A stretch of 15,683 nucleotides of DNA from JBOGXF01 sp050694275. GTDB lineage: Bacteria > Actinomycetota > CADDZG01 > WHSQ01. Where the stretch lies: assembly GCA_050694275.1 (NCBI GenBank), contig JBOGXF010000147.1:1-15683 (forward strand). Reading direction: 5' to 3'. Position numbers and translations under genes: made by a program. This document shows positions 5,583 through 13,539 of the stretch, one piece after another. Every line of letters starts with the position of its first letter. Position 1 is the first letter of the stretch. Under the pieces are notes generated by a model that saw only the letters and a program-made list of their open reading frames with translations, did no database searches and was not told where the DNA came from.

Positions 5583-7459
5583 GATGCCTCCTGCGCCCCC
5601 GACTTCTGCTCGTGTAGGGAACGGTATACGGCCTCGGCGACCTTTTGAGGGATCCCGGGGACGTCCCGGATCTCGTCGAGAGATGCCGCCCGCACCCGTT
5701 TGACCGAGCCGAAGCGCTTGAGCAGCTTCTTGCGGCGCGCCTCTCCCAGGCCCGGGATGCCGTCGAGCGCGGAACCGGTCATCCTCTTATCTCGCTTCAA
5801 CCGGTGGTATGCCAGCGCGAACCGGTGCGCCTCGTCGCGGACGTGTTGCAAGAGGTAGAGGGCCTCCGAGCCACGCGGGATGCGGACCGGCTCGGCCCGG
5901 CCGGGGAGATGGACCTCTTCCATGCGCTTGGCCAGCGCCGCCACCGCGACGTCGTTGACCCCGAGATCGTCCATCGCCCGAATCGCCTGATTGAGCTGAC
6001 CCTTGCCCCCGTCGATCACGACGAGGCTGGGTGGATAGGAGAACCGTCGACCCCGGTCGTCCTCCGCTCCCTCACGTTCTTCGATGTAGCGCGCGAAGCG
6101 GCGCCTGACGACCTCGCCCATCATCGCCGCGTCGTCCGGCCCCTCGGTCCACTTGATCGCGAACCGCCGGTAGTCCGATCGCTTGGGCAGACCGTCCTCG
6201 AACACGACCATCGATCCGACCGCCTCGGTCGGTCCCGTATTGGAGATGTCGAAGCACTCGATCCGGAGCGGCGCGTCCTCCATCCCGAGCGCGTCCTGAA
6301 GCTCCTTGAGCTGGCGCGAGCGGGCCGCGAAGTCCGTCGACCGCTTGAGCTTGTGTTGACCGAAGGCCTCTCTTGCGTTCTGGGTGACGGTCTCGAGCAA
6401 CGCGCGCTTCTCTCCTCGCCGGGGCACGCGCACCCGGACTCCGCTGCCACGCCCCTCCGACAACCACCGATCGATGAGCGCCACGTCCTCGGGGACGGTT
6501 GGAACCAGCACCTGCCTGGGAATCTCCGCATCCGCGTAGGTCCGCTCCAGAAAGCGAGCGATGAGCTGAGGCGTGTCGAGGTTCTCGACCTTGTCCACGA
6601 CGTATCCCTTGCGTCCGGTCACCCTCCCCCGCCGGACGAAGAACACCTGGAAGGCGGCCTCGAGGTCGTCCTCGACGAAGCCGATGACGTCGAAGTCCTC
6701 GCGTCTCTCGGACACCATCTGCTGTCGTTCGATCGCCTTTCTCACGTTCTCGAGCTGGTCGCGCATCTTGGCGGCAACCTCGAACTCCTGCTTCGACGAG
6801 GTGTCCTTCATGGCCGTCTCAAGCCGGTTGATAACCGGGCGGGTGTTCCCGTCGAGGAAGTCGCACAGCTCCATCACGATGCGGCGGTGCTCGTCCGCGT
6901 CGACCGCCCCGACGCAGGGACCCGCGCAGCGCTCGATGTGGAACAACAGACACGGACGCCCGCGGCGACGGCAGCGGTCGAACACGCCCTGCGAGCAGGT
7001 CCTCATGGGAAACGTGCGGAGCAGGAGGTCGAGGGTGTCCCGGATCGCGTAGGCGTGCGCGAACGGACCGTAGTAGCGGACCCCCTTGCGCTTGCGACCG
7101 CGCATGACTCGCGCCCGCGGATATTCCTCGTCGAGCGTGATGGCGAGATACGGATAGCTCTTATCGTCGCGGTACCTAACGTTGTAACGGGGACGGTGCT
7201 GTTTGATGAGGCTGACCTCGAGGTGCAGGGCCTCGACCTCGCTGTCGGTCACGATCCACTCGACGTCGGCTGCGGCCTCGACCATCGCCGCCGTGCGCGG
7301 GTGCAGGTCGGCCGCGAAGTAATTGGGGACCCTGCCCCTTAGCGACTTGGCCTTGCCGACGTATATGACGCGCCCGTCCCGATCCTTGAACAGATAGACG
7401 CCCGGGCGAGCGGGGACCGATTGTGGGGCCGGCCGAGCCAGCGATGCTTTCTGGGCCAT
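5579..7459 (-). CDS. uvrC: UvrABC system protein C, excision nuclease subunit
   Basis: A protein of 626 residues, a normal UvrC length. The GIY-YIG nuclease domain making the 3' incision is at about residues 18-95 (PGVYLFKDRDGRVIYVGKAK). A four-cysteine cluster (CSQGVFDRC..RPC...ERCAGPC) is the proposed iron-sulfur site. A UVR motif that contacts UvrB follows (EFEVAAKMRDQLENVRKAI). The RNase H-like domain for the 5' incision has ECFDISNTGPTEAVGSMVVF and VVIDGGKGQLNQA. The C-terminus is a tandem helix-hairpin-helix (IPGLGEARRKKLLKRFGS; VPGIPQKVAEAVY). I chose ATG 7459 because family members begin about 18 residues before PGVY; the frame could extend to 7510. It is the first gene of the uvrC-rapZ-yvcK-gap run. 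Confidence 0.96.
   Translation of the reverse strand: MAQKASLARPAPQSVPARPGVYLFKDRDGRVIYVGKAKSLRGRVPNYFAADLHPRTAAMVEAAADVEWIVTDSEVEALHLEVSLIKQHRPRYNVRYRDDKSYPYLAITLDEEYPRARVMRGRKRKGVRYYGPFAHAYAIRDTLDLLLRTFPMRTCSQGVFDRCRRRGRPCLLFHIERCAGPCVGAVDADEHRRIVMELCDFLDGNTRPVINRLETAMKDTSSKQEFEVAAKMRDQLENVRKAIERQQMVSERREDFDVIGFVEDDLEAAFQVFFVRRGRVTGRKGYVVDKVENLDTPQLIARFLERTYADAEIPRQVLVPTVPEDVALIDRWLSEGRGSGVRVRVPRRGEKRALLETVTQNAREAFGQHKLKRSTDFAARSRQLKELQDALGMEDAPLRIECFDISNTGPTEAVGSMVVFEDGLPKRSDYRRFAIKWTEGPDDAAMMGEVVRRRFARYIEEREGAEDDRGRRFSYPPSLVVIDGGKGQLNQAIRAMDDLGVNDVAVAALAKRMEEVHLPGRAEPVRIPRGSEALYLLQHVRDEAHRFALAYHRLKRDKRMTGSALDGIPGLGEARRKKLLKRFGSVKRVRAASLDEIRDVPGIPQKVAEAVYRSLHEQKSGAQEAS
5587..5592 (-). promoter_or_regulatory. 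Ribosome binding site fixing the rapZ GTG start
   Basis: AGGAGG lies inside the last codons of uvrC, four bases before the rapZ GTG. Together with the GTGA overlap it decides that rapZ starts at 5582 and is coupled to uvrC translation. Confidence 0.7.
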
Positions 7460-7952
7460 GCCCCCATTGTCCCGCGCCCGCCCGCTCTTCGAGGTGAGCG
7501 ACATTGACACGGCTATGCGGCGCGGATGTTGCCCACCTCACGGTGAACCACGCGACGCGGCCCGGCCCTCTCCGCACGCAGTCCCCAGCATCGGTCCTTT
7601 CGAGGTCGTGGGCGACTGCGAGGGATTCGGCCCGGCGCGCGCTCCCCAGTTGAGCTTCGTCTCGGGGGATGAGCTGTTCGTGGCCCGGCGCGATGGAGCC
7701 GTCGCCCGCTGCATGGAGCTTCAGGATTCTCCGTTCCGGGATCTCGGGCGGTCCCTGGTGAACTACATCGAGACGTTCCGGCCCGACGGGATTAATCGCA
7801 TGGTAACGGTCGTGCTACCCGAGTTCGTCGTCGAGAGGTTCCGCCATCAACTGCTCCACGGCCAGACGGCTTTGCTGGTCAAACGGCACCTGCTATTCGA
7901 GCGGGGCGTGGTCCTGGCGAGCGTTCCGTATCACCTCGAATCTCCGCGGTAA
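7458..7952 (+). CDS. C-terminal soluble domain of an APC-type permease, probably a truncated remnant
   Basis: A frame of 164 codons on the opposite strand to its neighbours. From about residue 86 (the internal ATG at 7713) the sequence resembles the C-terminal cytosolic domain of APC-superfamily amino acid permeases: SPFRDLGRSLVNYIETF, then TVVLPEFVVERFRHQLLHGQTALLVKRHLLF, then VVLASVPYHLE. The ten to twelve transmembrane helices that should precede it are missing, and residues 1-60 are Pro/Arg-rich and match nothing I recognise. It is best read as a remnant or stand-alone domain. Its nominal ATG faces the uvrC start with no room for a promoter, and no ribosome binding site is visible, so the true start is unknown. 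The 3' end overlaps the last mce gene by 22 bases, tail to tail. Confidence 0.5.
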   Translation: MPPLSRARPLFEVSDIDTAMRRGCCPPHGEPRDAARPSPHAVPSIGPFEVVGDCEGFGPARAPQLSFVSGDELFVARRDGAVARCMELQDSPFRDLGRSLVNYIETFRPDGINRMVTVVLPEFVVERFRHQLLHGQTALLVKRHLLFERGVVLASVPYHLESPR

Positions 7953-9205
7953 ATATGAGATTCATCCCGTAGCGGCCACAGGAAGGGAATCTCGATCTCT
8001 CGTTCCTCGTCCGCCCCCGACGCCGTCCGGAAGAGGTCCCCGGAGCGAGCCTCCTGCCCCTCCTGCTCCCGGCTCCACGCCCTCAGCGCGCCCACGAGCG
8101 AGCGCGCCGTCTCTTGCTCGGCGGTCGGCGCCTCGCATCGGCCGGTGGTGACCAGACGCTTCGGCGCGCGCTCTTCCGGAAGCCGCGCATAGTCCTCCGG
8201 CACCTGGTACTTGCACGGCCACGAGGCCGGGTCGTTGTCGTAAACGAGCCCGATACGGATGCGATAGAACTCACGCCCGTCGACGGAGCGCCATGGGATC
8301 GACGCATCCTCGATCGCGTGCAGGAACTGCGGGAGGTAGGTGAGCGACCGCTCGATCTCGTCACGCTCTCGCAACTGGAACGCGACGAAGTCCGCGAGCG
8401 CGTCGATGCCTCCGGCGAGGTTGTCTCCGTGTCTCGCGAGCAGAGCGATGCCCTCCCGCGCGAAGCGATCGTTCGCCCGGAACAGCGCGGACAGCTCCTC
8501 GGGCTCGTCCCCGATCGTGGCAAAGACTTCGTCGGCCGCGACGATGGCAGCAGCGAACGCGTCCTTGGTTCTCAAGAACTCCGAGCCGGCCCGGGGGGCA
8601 CTGTCCAAAAGTCTCTTCTGCTCGGTCGCGACGCCGGCGAACGTCTCGGACAAGGTCCCGAGAGAGCGCAGGATCGCTGCGATCTCCTCCTCCCGTCCTC
8701 CCAGCCCCCCGGCGAGGTTCTGGATCACCCGCCGCGTGGCGTCGGGAGGGACGCCCTCGAGCACGGCGTCGAGCGATCGCAGGAACTGCTGGAAGTCGAC
8801 CGGAAGCTCGGTCCGGCTACGTGGGATCTCCCCACCCTCGGCCAGCCGCTCTTCGGAGTCCGAGGACGGCGTGAGGTTCACGAACTGCTCCCCGACGGCC
8901 GACTTGCTCTGCACGTGCGCGACGACATCGGCCGGTATGCGGTTCTTCCACTCGGGTTCGATGAGGAGCTCGACGTCCACTCCGTCGTCGTTGAGCGTCA
9001 GGCTGCCGACGGTGCCGACGACCACTCCTCGGTACGTCACCTCCTGGTCGGTGAACACACCGCCGGTCGAAGCGAAGTCCGCGACGACCGAGAAGGGCCG
9101 GCCCACGACCCCCCCGACGAGAGTGACGACCATCCAGCCGACGGTGACGACCGCGAGAAGCAGGACGGCGACGAGGTTGACCTTGAGCCGGTTATCGAGC
9201 CTCAT
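7931..9205 (-). CDS. MCE family protein, sixth of the cluster (MceF position)
   Basis: A protein of 424 residues. One N-terminal transmembrane helix (about 9-34) is followed by an MCE domain (about 37-130: PFSVVADFASTGGVFTDQEVTYRGVVVGTVGSL, then KSAVGEQFVNL). A long helical region follows (about 135-300), then a C-terminal tail with C331 and C357 and a charged end. MCE proteins form hexameric rings or tubes that move lipids across the periplasm-like space; this would be the last subunit. The start overlaps the upstream lipoprotein gene as ATGA. The gene ends the operon; no clear terminator is visible, and the 3' end runs into the convergent permease remnant. Confidence 0.9.
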   Translation of the reverse strand: MRLDNRLKVNLVAVLLLAVVTVGWMVVTLVGGVVGRPFSVVADFASTGGVFTDQEVTYRGVVVGTVGSLTLNDDGVDVELLIEPEWKNRIPADVVAHVQSKSAVGEQFVNLTPSSDSEERLAEGGEIPRSRTELPVDFQQFLRSLDAVLEGVPPDATRRVIQNLAGGLGGREEEIAAILRSLGTLSETFAGVATEQKRLLDSAPRAGSEFLRTKDAFAAAIVAADEVFATIGDEPEELSALFRANDRFAREGIALLARHGDNLAGGIDALADFVAFQLRERDEIERSLTYLPQFLHAIEDASIPWRSVDGREFYRIRIGLVYDNDPASWPCKYQVPEDYARLPEERAPKRLVTTGRCEAPTAEQETARSLVGALRAWSREQEGQEARSGDLFRTASGADEEREIEIPFLWPLRDESHIYRGDSR

Positions 9206-10212
9206 GAGCCCTCACCGGGGACGTCCCCCTTCTCTCCGCTCGTGTTGCACGCCGACAGCGCCTCGCACAGCACCGCGTCGACCTGGACGTAATCGCCTGA
9301 TCCCCCACCTCCGGGGCCGCCGCCGAGGCTCCTGGGGAACAGCTCGAAGAACAGACGCAGCGCGCCGATGTCGGCTCGCAACTCCCCCTGCGCGCCGGCG
9401 AGTCCCTTCAGGATCGGTCGCAAGGACCTGAACTGGCGCCCGATGGCGCTCTCGTGCTCCGCTAAGAAGCGCGCGTTGACCGCGCCGAACCGGCGGAACG
9501 CTCGCAGCAACCTGACGAGTCCGTCGCTCTCCTCGGCGAGCAGCTCGTTGGCGTCGGCGAACGACTCGATGAAACTCCCCAGAACGTCGCGGTTGGAGGC
9601 GAGGGTCTGCCCCGCGTCCGCGAGCGCATCGATGGCGGTGGCGAGGTCGCCGCGCCGCGCGGCGAGCACGCCGGTGAATCGCTCGAGTTCCCCGATGGCG
9701 CGCCCGAAGCGCCTGCCGCGGTCCTCGAGGATGACGGCCTGGGCGTGCGTGAATCGGTTGAGGTCTTCCAGCCCCCCGCCACCCACGAAGCCCGACAGCT
9801 CCGACAGGAAGGTCTCGACGTCGACACGCCGATCGGTGGATTCCACCGGGATCACGATGGGCTTCTCTCCCACGAACGGAGCGTCGCTTGCGCCGGGCAC
9901 GAGCTCGACGAACTGCTCGCCGAGCAGCGAGGTCTGCCGCACGATCGCGCTCAGGTCGTTGGCCGGGATGCGAAGCGACGGATCGATCGACATGCGCACG
10001 CGGGCTAGCATCCGGCCCTCCTCCACCACGAGTTCGATGTCGCGCACCGATCCGACCTTGACGTCGTTCAGTTGCACGCGACCGCCCTCGGTGAGATCGC
10101 CGACGTCGCCGAAGAAAGCCACGATTCCGGCGTCGCCACCACCGGACCCCCCGCATGCCGCGAGCAGCAGCGCGATCACAAGCGAAAGGGCCGCGAACCG
10201 AGTTCCTCTCAT
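9202..10212 (-). CDS. MCE family lipoprotein, fifth of the cluster (MceE position)
   Basis: A protein of 336 residues with a lipoprotein signal peptide: basic N-terminus, hydrophobic core ALSLVIALLL and lipobox LAAC with the acylated cysteine at C20. The MCE domain spans about residues 30-120 (GDVGDLTEGGRVQLNDVKVGSV, then RQTSLLGEQFVEL). A helical region follows to about 290, then a Gly-rich linker and a short tail with C316 and C322. In mycobacterial mce operons the fifth gene is also the lipoprotein, so the order of the paralogues is conserved. The frame is open far upstream of 10212, but the lipoprotein signal and the ATGA overlap with the preceding gene fix this start. Confidence 0.9.
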   Translation of the reverse strand: MRGTRFAALSLVIALLLAACGGSGGGDAGIVAFFGDVGDLTEGGRVQLNDVKVGSVRDIELVVEEGRMLARVRMSIDPSLRIPANDLSAIVRQTSLLGEQFVELVPGASDAPFVGEKPIVIPVESTDRRVDVETFLSELSGFVGGGGLEDLNRFTHAQAVILEDRGRRFGRAIGELERFTGVLAARRGDLATAIDALADAGQTLASNRDVLGSFIESFADANELLAEESDGLVRLLRAFRRFGAVNARFLAEHESAIGRQFRSLRPILKGLAGAQGELRADIGALRLFFELFPRSLGGGPGGGGSGDYVQVDAVLCEALSACNTSGEKGDVPGEGS

Positions 10213-11495
10213 CGGCCGCCCCCCGTCGCGTAGCCGCCGACGAACCACTGCACGAGCAGCTCTTGCAGTTGCTCCTTGCCGATCTCGTCGGCGACATCCT
10301 CGACGACCGCGGCCACGGTGGACTCGGCATCGGCGGCGGTCAGGTCTGCGCACAGCGGGATCAGTAGCGATATGAGGTGGTCGAGGTCGTCCTGGTAGGT
10401 GACGGGGATGTAGGACAGGATCGCGTCCTTGACCTCGGTGAAGCCCCACGTGGGGTTGAGCTGCTGGAACCGCTCCGCGAGCAAGCCGATGCGTTCGCAC
10501 GCGATCGTGTCGCGCGAGTCGATCCGGTAGTTGTATTCGGCGCCGGGCCCTCCGGGCGTCGCCCTGCGGCCCGAGTAGGCGAACAGGCCGCGGCCGCGCG
10601 CGTCGGTCGCGCCCAGTCCCCGCGCGATCACGTTGGTCCAGCGCATGCCTTCGCTCAGCGAGCCCTGGTGCGCGAGCACCTCCCTGAGCACGCGCTTCAG
10701 GCGTCCGAACGACCGCCCGAGCGACTCACCGCTCTCGGATACCAGTCGAGCCGCCTGGTCGGACAGGAATGCGACGTTTTCGAGCGTCCCTTCGAGATCG
10801 TCCCGGCTTGCCGCCAACGCCTCGGCGACCAGCTCGAGTCGCTGGTTGACGAGCCCGATCTGGCTCGAGCGGTTCGCAAGCGCGACGAACAGGCGATCGA
10901 GGTTCCGGATCAGCCCGGAGATCTCAGCTTCGGACGACGCGAGGTTGCCGAGCACCGCGGCGGATCCCTCGAGGCTTCCGGCAAGCTCCTCAGATGCATC
11001 GTCGAGCGCGGCATCGAGGTTCTCGATGAGTCGGGCGAGGGGACCTCGCTCTCCGGAGGGGGGCTCGAGCGCGGCGAAGAGGCCCTCGAGCTGTTCGAGC
11101 ACGTCGTCGAGCTCGGCCGGGATCGAGGTGCGAGTGACCGGGATGTGGTCGCCGTCGGCGAGCGTGGGCCCCGAGTCGTAAGGAGGCGCGAGCTGCACGT
11201 AGCGGTCGGCGATCACGGTGATGGGCACGACCGCCAGCGTTGCGTCGGCCGGCACGCGCACGCCGTCCCGGATGTCCATCGTGATCCTCACCGCGCCGGC
11301 ACGTGGCTCGACCCCGGAGATAACCCCGACGTCGACTCCCCTGACCATCACTCGGGCCCCCTCGAATAGGTTGGGCGCCTGGGTGACGTCGGCGGTGATC
11401 GTGTACGTGTCCGCTGCCTGCAGCGAGACATAGGTTGCCCCGCCCCCCACCATGAGCAGGGCGGCGAACGCGGCTACTCCCAGGCGCCGTCTCAT
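10209..11495 (-). CDS. MCE family protein, fourth of the cluster (MceD position)
   Basis: A protein of 428 residues, the longest of the six. The N-terminal hydrophobic segment (about 5-25) is a membrane anchor or uncleaved signal. The MCE domain is at about 32-110 (YTITADVTQAPNLFEGARVMVRGVDVGVI, then VIADRYVQLAP). A long predicted coiled coil follows (about 130-280). The two cysteines are far apart, C333 and C382, rather than a few residues apart as in most of its siblings. A helical C-terminal extension of about 46 residues follows C382. The start is set by the ATGA overlap with the upstream gene. It would be one wall subunit of the hexameric lipid shuttle. Confidence 0.9.
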   Translation of the reverse strand: MRRRLGVAAFAALLMVGGGATYVSLQAADTYTITADVTQAPNLFEGARVMVRGVDVGVISGVEPRAGAVRITMDIRDGVRVPADATLAVVPITVIADRYVQLAPPYDSGPTLADGDHIPVTRTSIPAELDDVLEQLEGLFAALEPPSGERGPLARLIENLDAALDDASEELAGSLEGSAAVLGNLASSEAEISGLIRNLDRLFVALANRSSQIGLVNQRLELVAEALAASRDDLEGTLENVAFLSDQAARLVSESGESLGRSFGRLKRVLREVLAHQGSLSEGMRWTNVIARGLGATDARGRGLFAYSGRRATPGGPGAEYNYRIDSRDTIACERIGLLAERFQQLNPTWGFTEVKDAILSYIPVTYQDDLDHLISLLIPLCADLTAADAESTVAAVVEDVADEIGKEQLQELLVQWFVGGYATGGGR

Positions 11496-12553
11496 TGCTG
11501 CCGTCCTTTGACCGGGAACCCGGGATCGGTCGGCGAGCCGTCCGGGACGCAGGTGTCGATGGTCGTCACCGCGCACACATGGCCCTCGGTGAACCGGCCG
11601 AAACGGAGTGGCTGAGCGAACAACCTCTGAGCGGTTCCCAGCTCTTCGAGCGCGGCCGCGATCGAGTCGAGCTCCGACTCGGCGATCAAGAGAATCCCCT
11701 TGAGGTCGCGGGTCCCGAGCTGTATGTCGCCGCGGGCAACCTCGATCAAAAGCCCGAGATTGCGCCCGAGATCGTCGACCGCGGCGAGCAGCGAAGACGT
11801 GTTGGCCCGCCGCTCGGCAAGCACGCCGAGCACCTCGGCCCCCTCGGTCAGCAACGCCTCGATGTCGTCGTCTCGCGCGGCGAGCGTTCCGCTCACCTTG
11901 CGGGCGTTACGGAGCAGCTTCGAGATCGCCGCGCTCTTGGGGCCGAGCACCTTCCCGGCGCGATCCACGCTCGTGAGCGCGGCGCGCAGCTCCTCCTTGG
12001 AGGCGCCGACGACGCGGCCGAGAACGTCGAGCATCTCGCGCAGGGACTCCTTGTCGATCTCTTCGAGCACCGCCGTCCCCTCGTTAGCGGCCTGGTAGAT
12101 CTCGTACGGGATGCTCGTCTGCGACTTCGGGATGACGTCGCCCTCTTCGAGGAAATGGCTCGTGCTCTGCGATGGATCGCCGCCTCCGGACGATGCCGAA
12201 AGGTATGCGCGCGGGAATCTGAGATCGATGAACTTCTGGCCGAGGATCGTCTTCAGTTTCACCTCGACGGTGGTCTCGGCCGGCACGCGCACGTCGTTCT
12301 CGATCTCCATCTCGACGCGCGCTGCCTGAGGCCGGAGCTGGATGCCGGTCACACGACCGATCCGGACCCCGGCGATCCTGACCTCGTTTCCGGATTGCAG
12401 CCCCGCGGCGTCCTCGAGGTCCGCGGCGACCGAGTACACGCCCCGAAGTCCCGGGAACCGGTTGAGCGAGAAGGCAAACCCGACCGCGCCGGCAAGAAGG
12501 ACGATCGACACGATGCCGACGATCACCGGGCTGCGCTCCCGGAACGATCTCAT
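11492..12553 (-). CDS. MCE family protein, third of the cluster (MceC position)
   Basis: A protein of 353 residues. A transmembrane helix at about 9-29 precedes an MCE domain at about 38-145 (VYSVAADLEDAAGLQSGNEVRIAGVRIGRVTGI, then KTILGQKFIDLRF). The domain carries an insertion rich in Ser and Gly (SASSGGGDPSQSTSH) before the closing strand, which its neighbours lack or have shorter. A coiled-coil region follows, ending in a tail with C327 and C335 (CAVTTIDTC). The frame is open 23 codons further upstream, but the ATGA overlap and the membrane segment favour this start. Confidence 0.9.
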   Translation of the reverse strand: MRSFRERSPVIVGIVSIVLLAGAVGFAFSLNRFPGLRGVYSVAADLEDAAGLQSGNEVRIAGVRIGRVTGIQLRPQAARVEMEIENDVRVPAETTVEVKLKTILGQKFIDLRFPRAYLSASSGGGDPSQSTSHFLEEGDVIPKSQTSIPYEIYQAANEGTAVLEEIDKESLREMLDVLGRVVGASKEELRAALTSVDRAGKVLGPKSAAISKLLRNARKVSGTLAARDDDIEALLTEGAEVLGVLAERRANTSSLLAAVDDLGRNLGLLIEVARGDIQLGTRDLKGILLIAESELDSIAAALEELGTAQRLFAQPLRFGRFTEGHVCAVTTIDTCVPDGSPTDPGFPVKGRQQ

Positions 12554-13539
12554 CGCCCGCTCCTCGTTCCGCACGCGCCGAGGTCGTCCTTGCACGCGTG
12601 GACGAGGTGGATGTTCGCCCACTGACCGTAGGTCGTGACGCGCTCGACCGAAACCAGCATGCTCGGCAGAGCCCGGAGGGCGCCCTTCAGCTCCTTGCGC
12701 TTGTCGTCGATCGCGTCGAGAAGGATCGCCAGATCACCGACCACGCTCTCGATGTGCTCGTCGTTGTCGGCGACCACACGACGCAGCCGGGTCGCCGCAT
12801 CGTCGAGCACGACGAGAGCGTCGGACAGGTCCTGCTTGCTCGCGGCGAGATCGCGCAGAAGCGTTGCCATGCTCTCCAACCCCGAGGACAGCTCCGTGTC
12901 GTGAGCGGCGAGCTCATCGGTGACGGCATTGAACCCGTCGAGCAGGGCGGACAGCTCACGGTCCTTGGACGCGAGCGTGTCGGAGACCGCCGCGACGTTC
13001 GACAGCAGCGACTCGACCTGCCCGGAGCGTCCCCGGAGAGCCTTTGTCACTTCACTCGTGACGATGTTGATGTCGTGAGGACTGGTGGAGCGGACGAGCG
13101 GTCTGAGCCCGTTGAACAGCGCGGTGAGATCGAAGGCGGGCGCGGTCCGATCGAGAGGGATGAGATCGCCCGGACGGAGGACGCCGTCCGAAGCATCGGG
13201 CTCCGTCAGGGTCACCATGCGCTGGCCGATGAGATTCCGGAAGCGGATCTCGGCCTCGACTCCGGCGGGCAGCTCGACGCCCTCGTCTATCGAAAGCGTC
13301 ACCACCGCGAGACCGTCTCGTATGCGAATGCTGTCGACTCGGCCGATCGTCACCCCGGCCGCCCTGACGGCGTCGCCGGCGAGCAGGCCGGTCGCGTCGG
13401 AGAACTCGGCGGTGACCGAGTAGGGGCTCGAGAACAGCCTGAGGTTTCCGATCACCGCGGCGAGCCACACCGTCACCGCGACGGTGAAGGCGGTGAAGAT
13501 CACGAGCTTGACCGACGACCACCTGAGACTTCCGATCAT
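12550..13539 (-). CDS. MCE family protein, second of the cluster (MceB position)
   Basis: A protein of 329 residues. A transmembrane helix lies at about 9-31, then an MCE domain at about 39-130 (YSVTAEFSDATGLLAGDAVRAAGVTIGRVDSI, then RNLIGQRMVTL). A long heptad-like helical region follows (about 160-290), and the tail ends in C316 and C323 (CKDDLGAC), only six residues from the C-terminus. It overlaps the upstream and downstream mce genes by four bases each (ATGA), so all subunits are probably made in linked amounts. No catalytic function is expected; the family binds lipid in a hydrophobic channel. Confidence 0.9.
   Translation of the reverse strand: MIGSLRWSSVKLVIFTAFTVAVTVWLAAVIGNLRLFSSPYSVTAEFSDATGLLAGDAVRAAGVTIGRVDSIRIRDGLAVVTLSIDEGVELPAGVEAEIRFRNLIGQRMVTLTEPDASDGVLRPGDLIPLDRTAPAFDLTALFNGLRPLVRSTSPHDINIVTSEVTKALRGRSGQVESLLSNVAAVSDTLASKDRELSALLDGFNAVTDELAAHDTELSSGLESMATLLRDLAASKQDLSDALVVLDDAATRLRRVVADNDEHIESVVGDLAILLDAIDDKRKELKGALRALPSMLVSVERVTTYGQWANIHLVHACKDDLGACGTRSGR

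Noticed and set aside
5645..7342. A plus-strand open frame of 565 codons opposite uvrC
   Set aside because: It is wholly antisense to a full-length UvrC with all motifs, and its Arg/Asp/His/Glu/Val-heavy composition is that of a GC-rich shadow frame.
7445..7470. GACAAT six bases before the uvrC ATG as a leaderless promoter
   Set aside because: It departs from the -10 consensus at the first position, has no extended TG, and a GGGGG run nearby could act as a weak ribosome binding site.
7504..7509. A perfect TTGACA hexamer on the plus strand upstream of the permease remnant
   Set aside because: No -10-like hexamer lies 16-18 bases downstream, so it is not supported as a promoter.
8114..12625. 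Long plus-strand frames opposite the mce genes (for example 8114-9292, 10377-11369, 11495-12625)
   Set aside because: They mirror the codon positions of the MCE proteins, have shadow-like composition and match no family I recognise.
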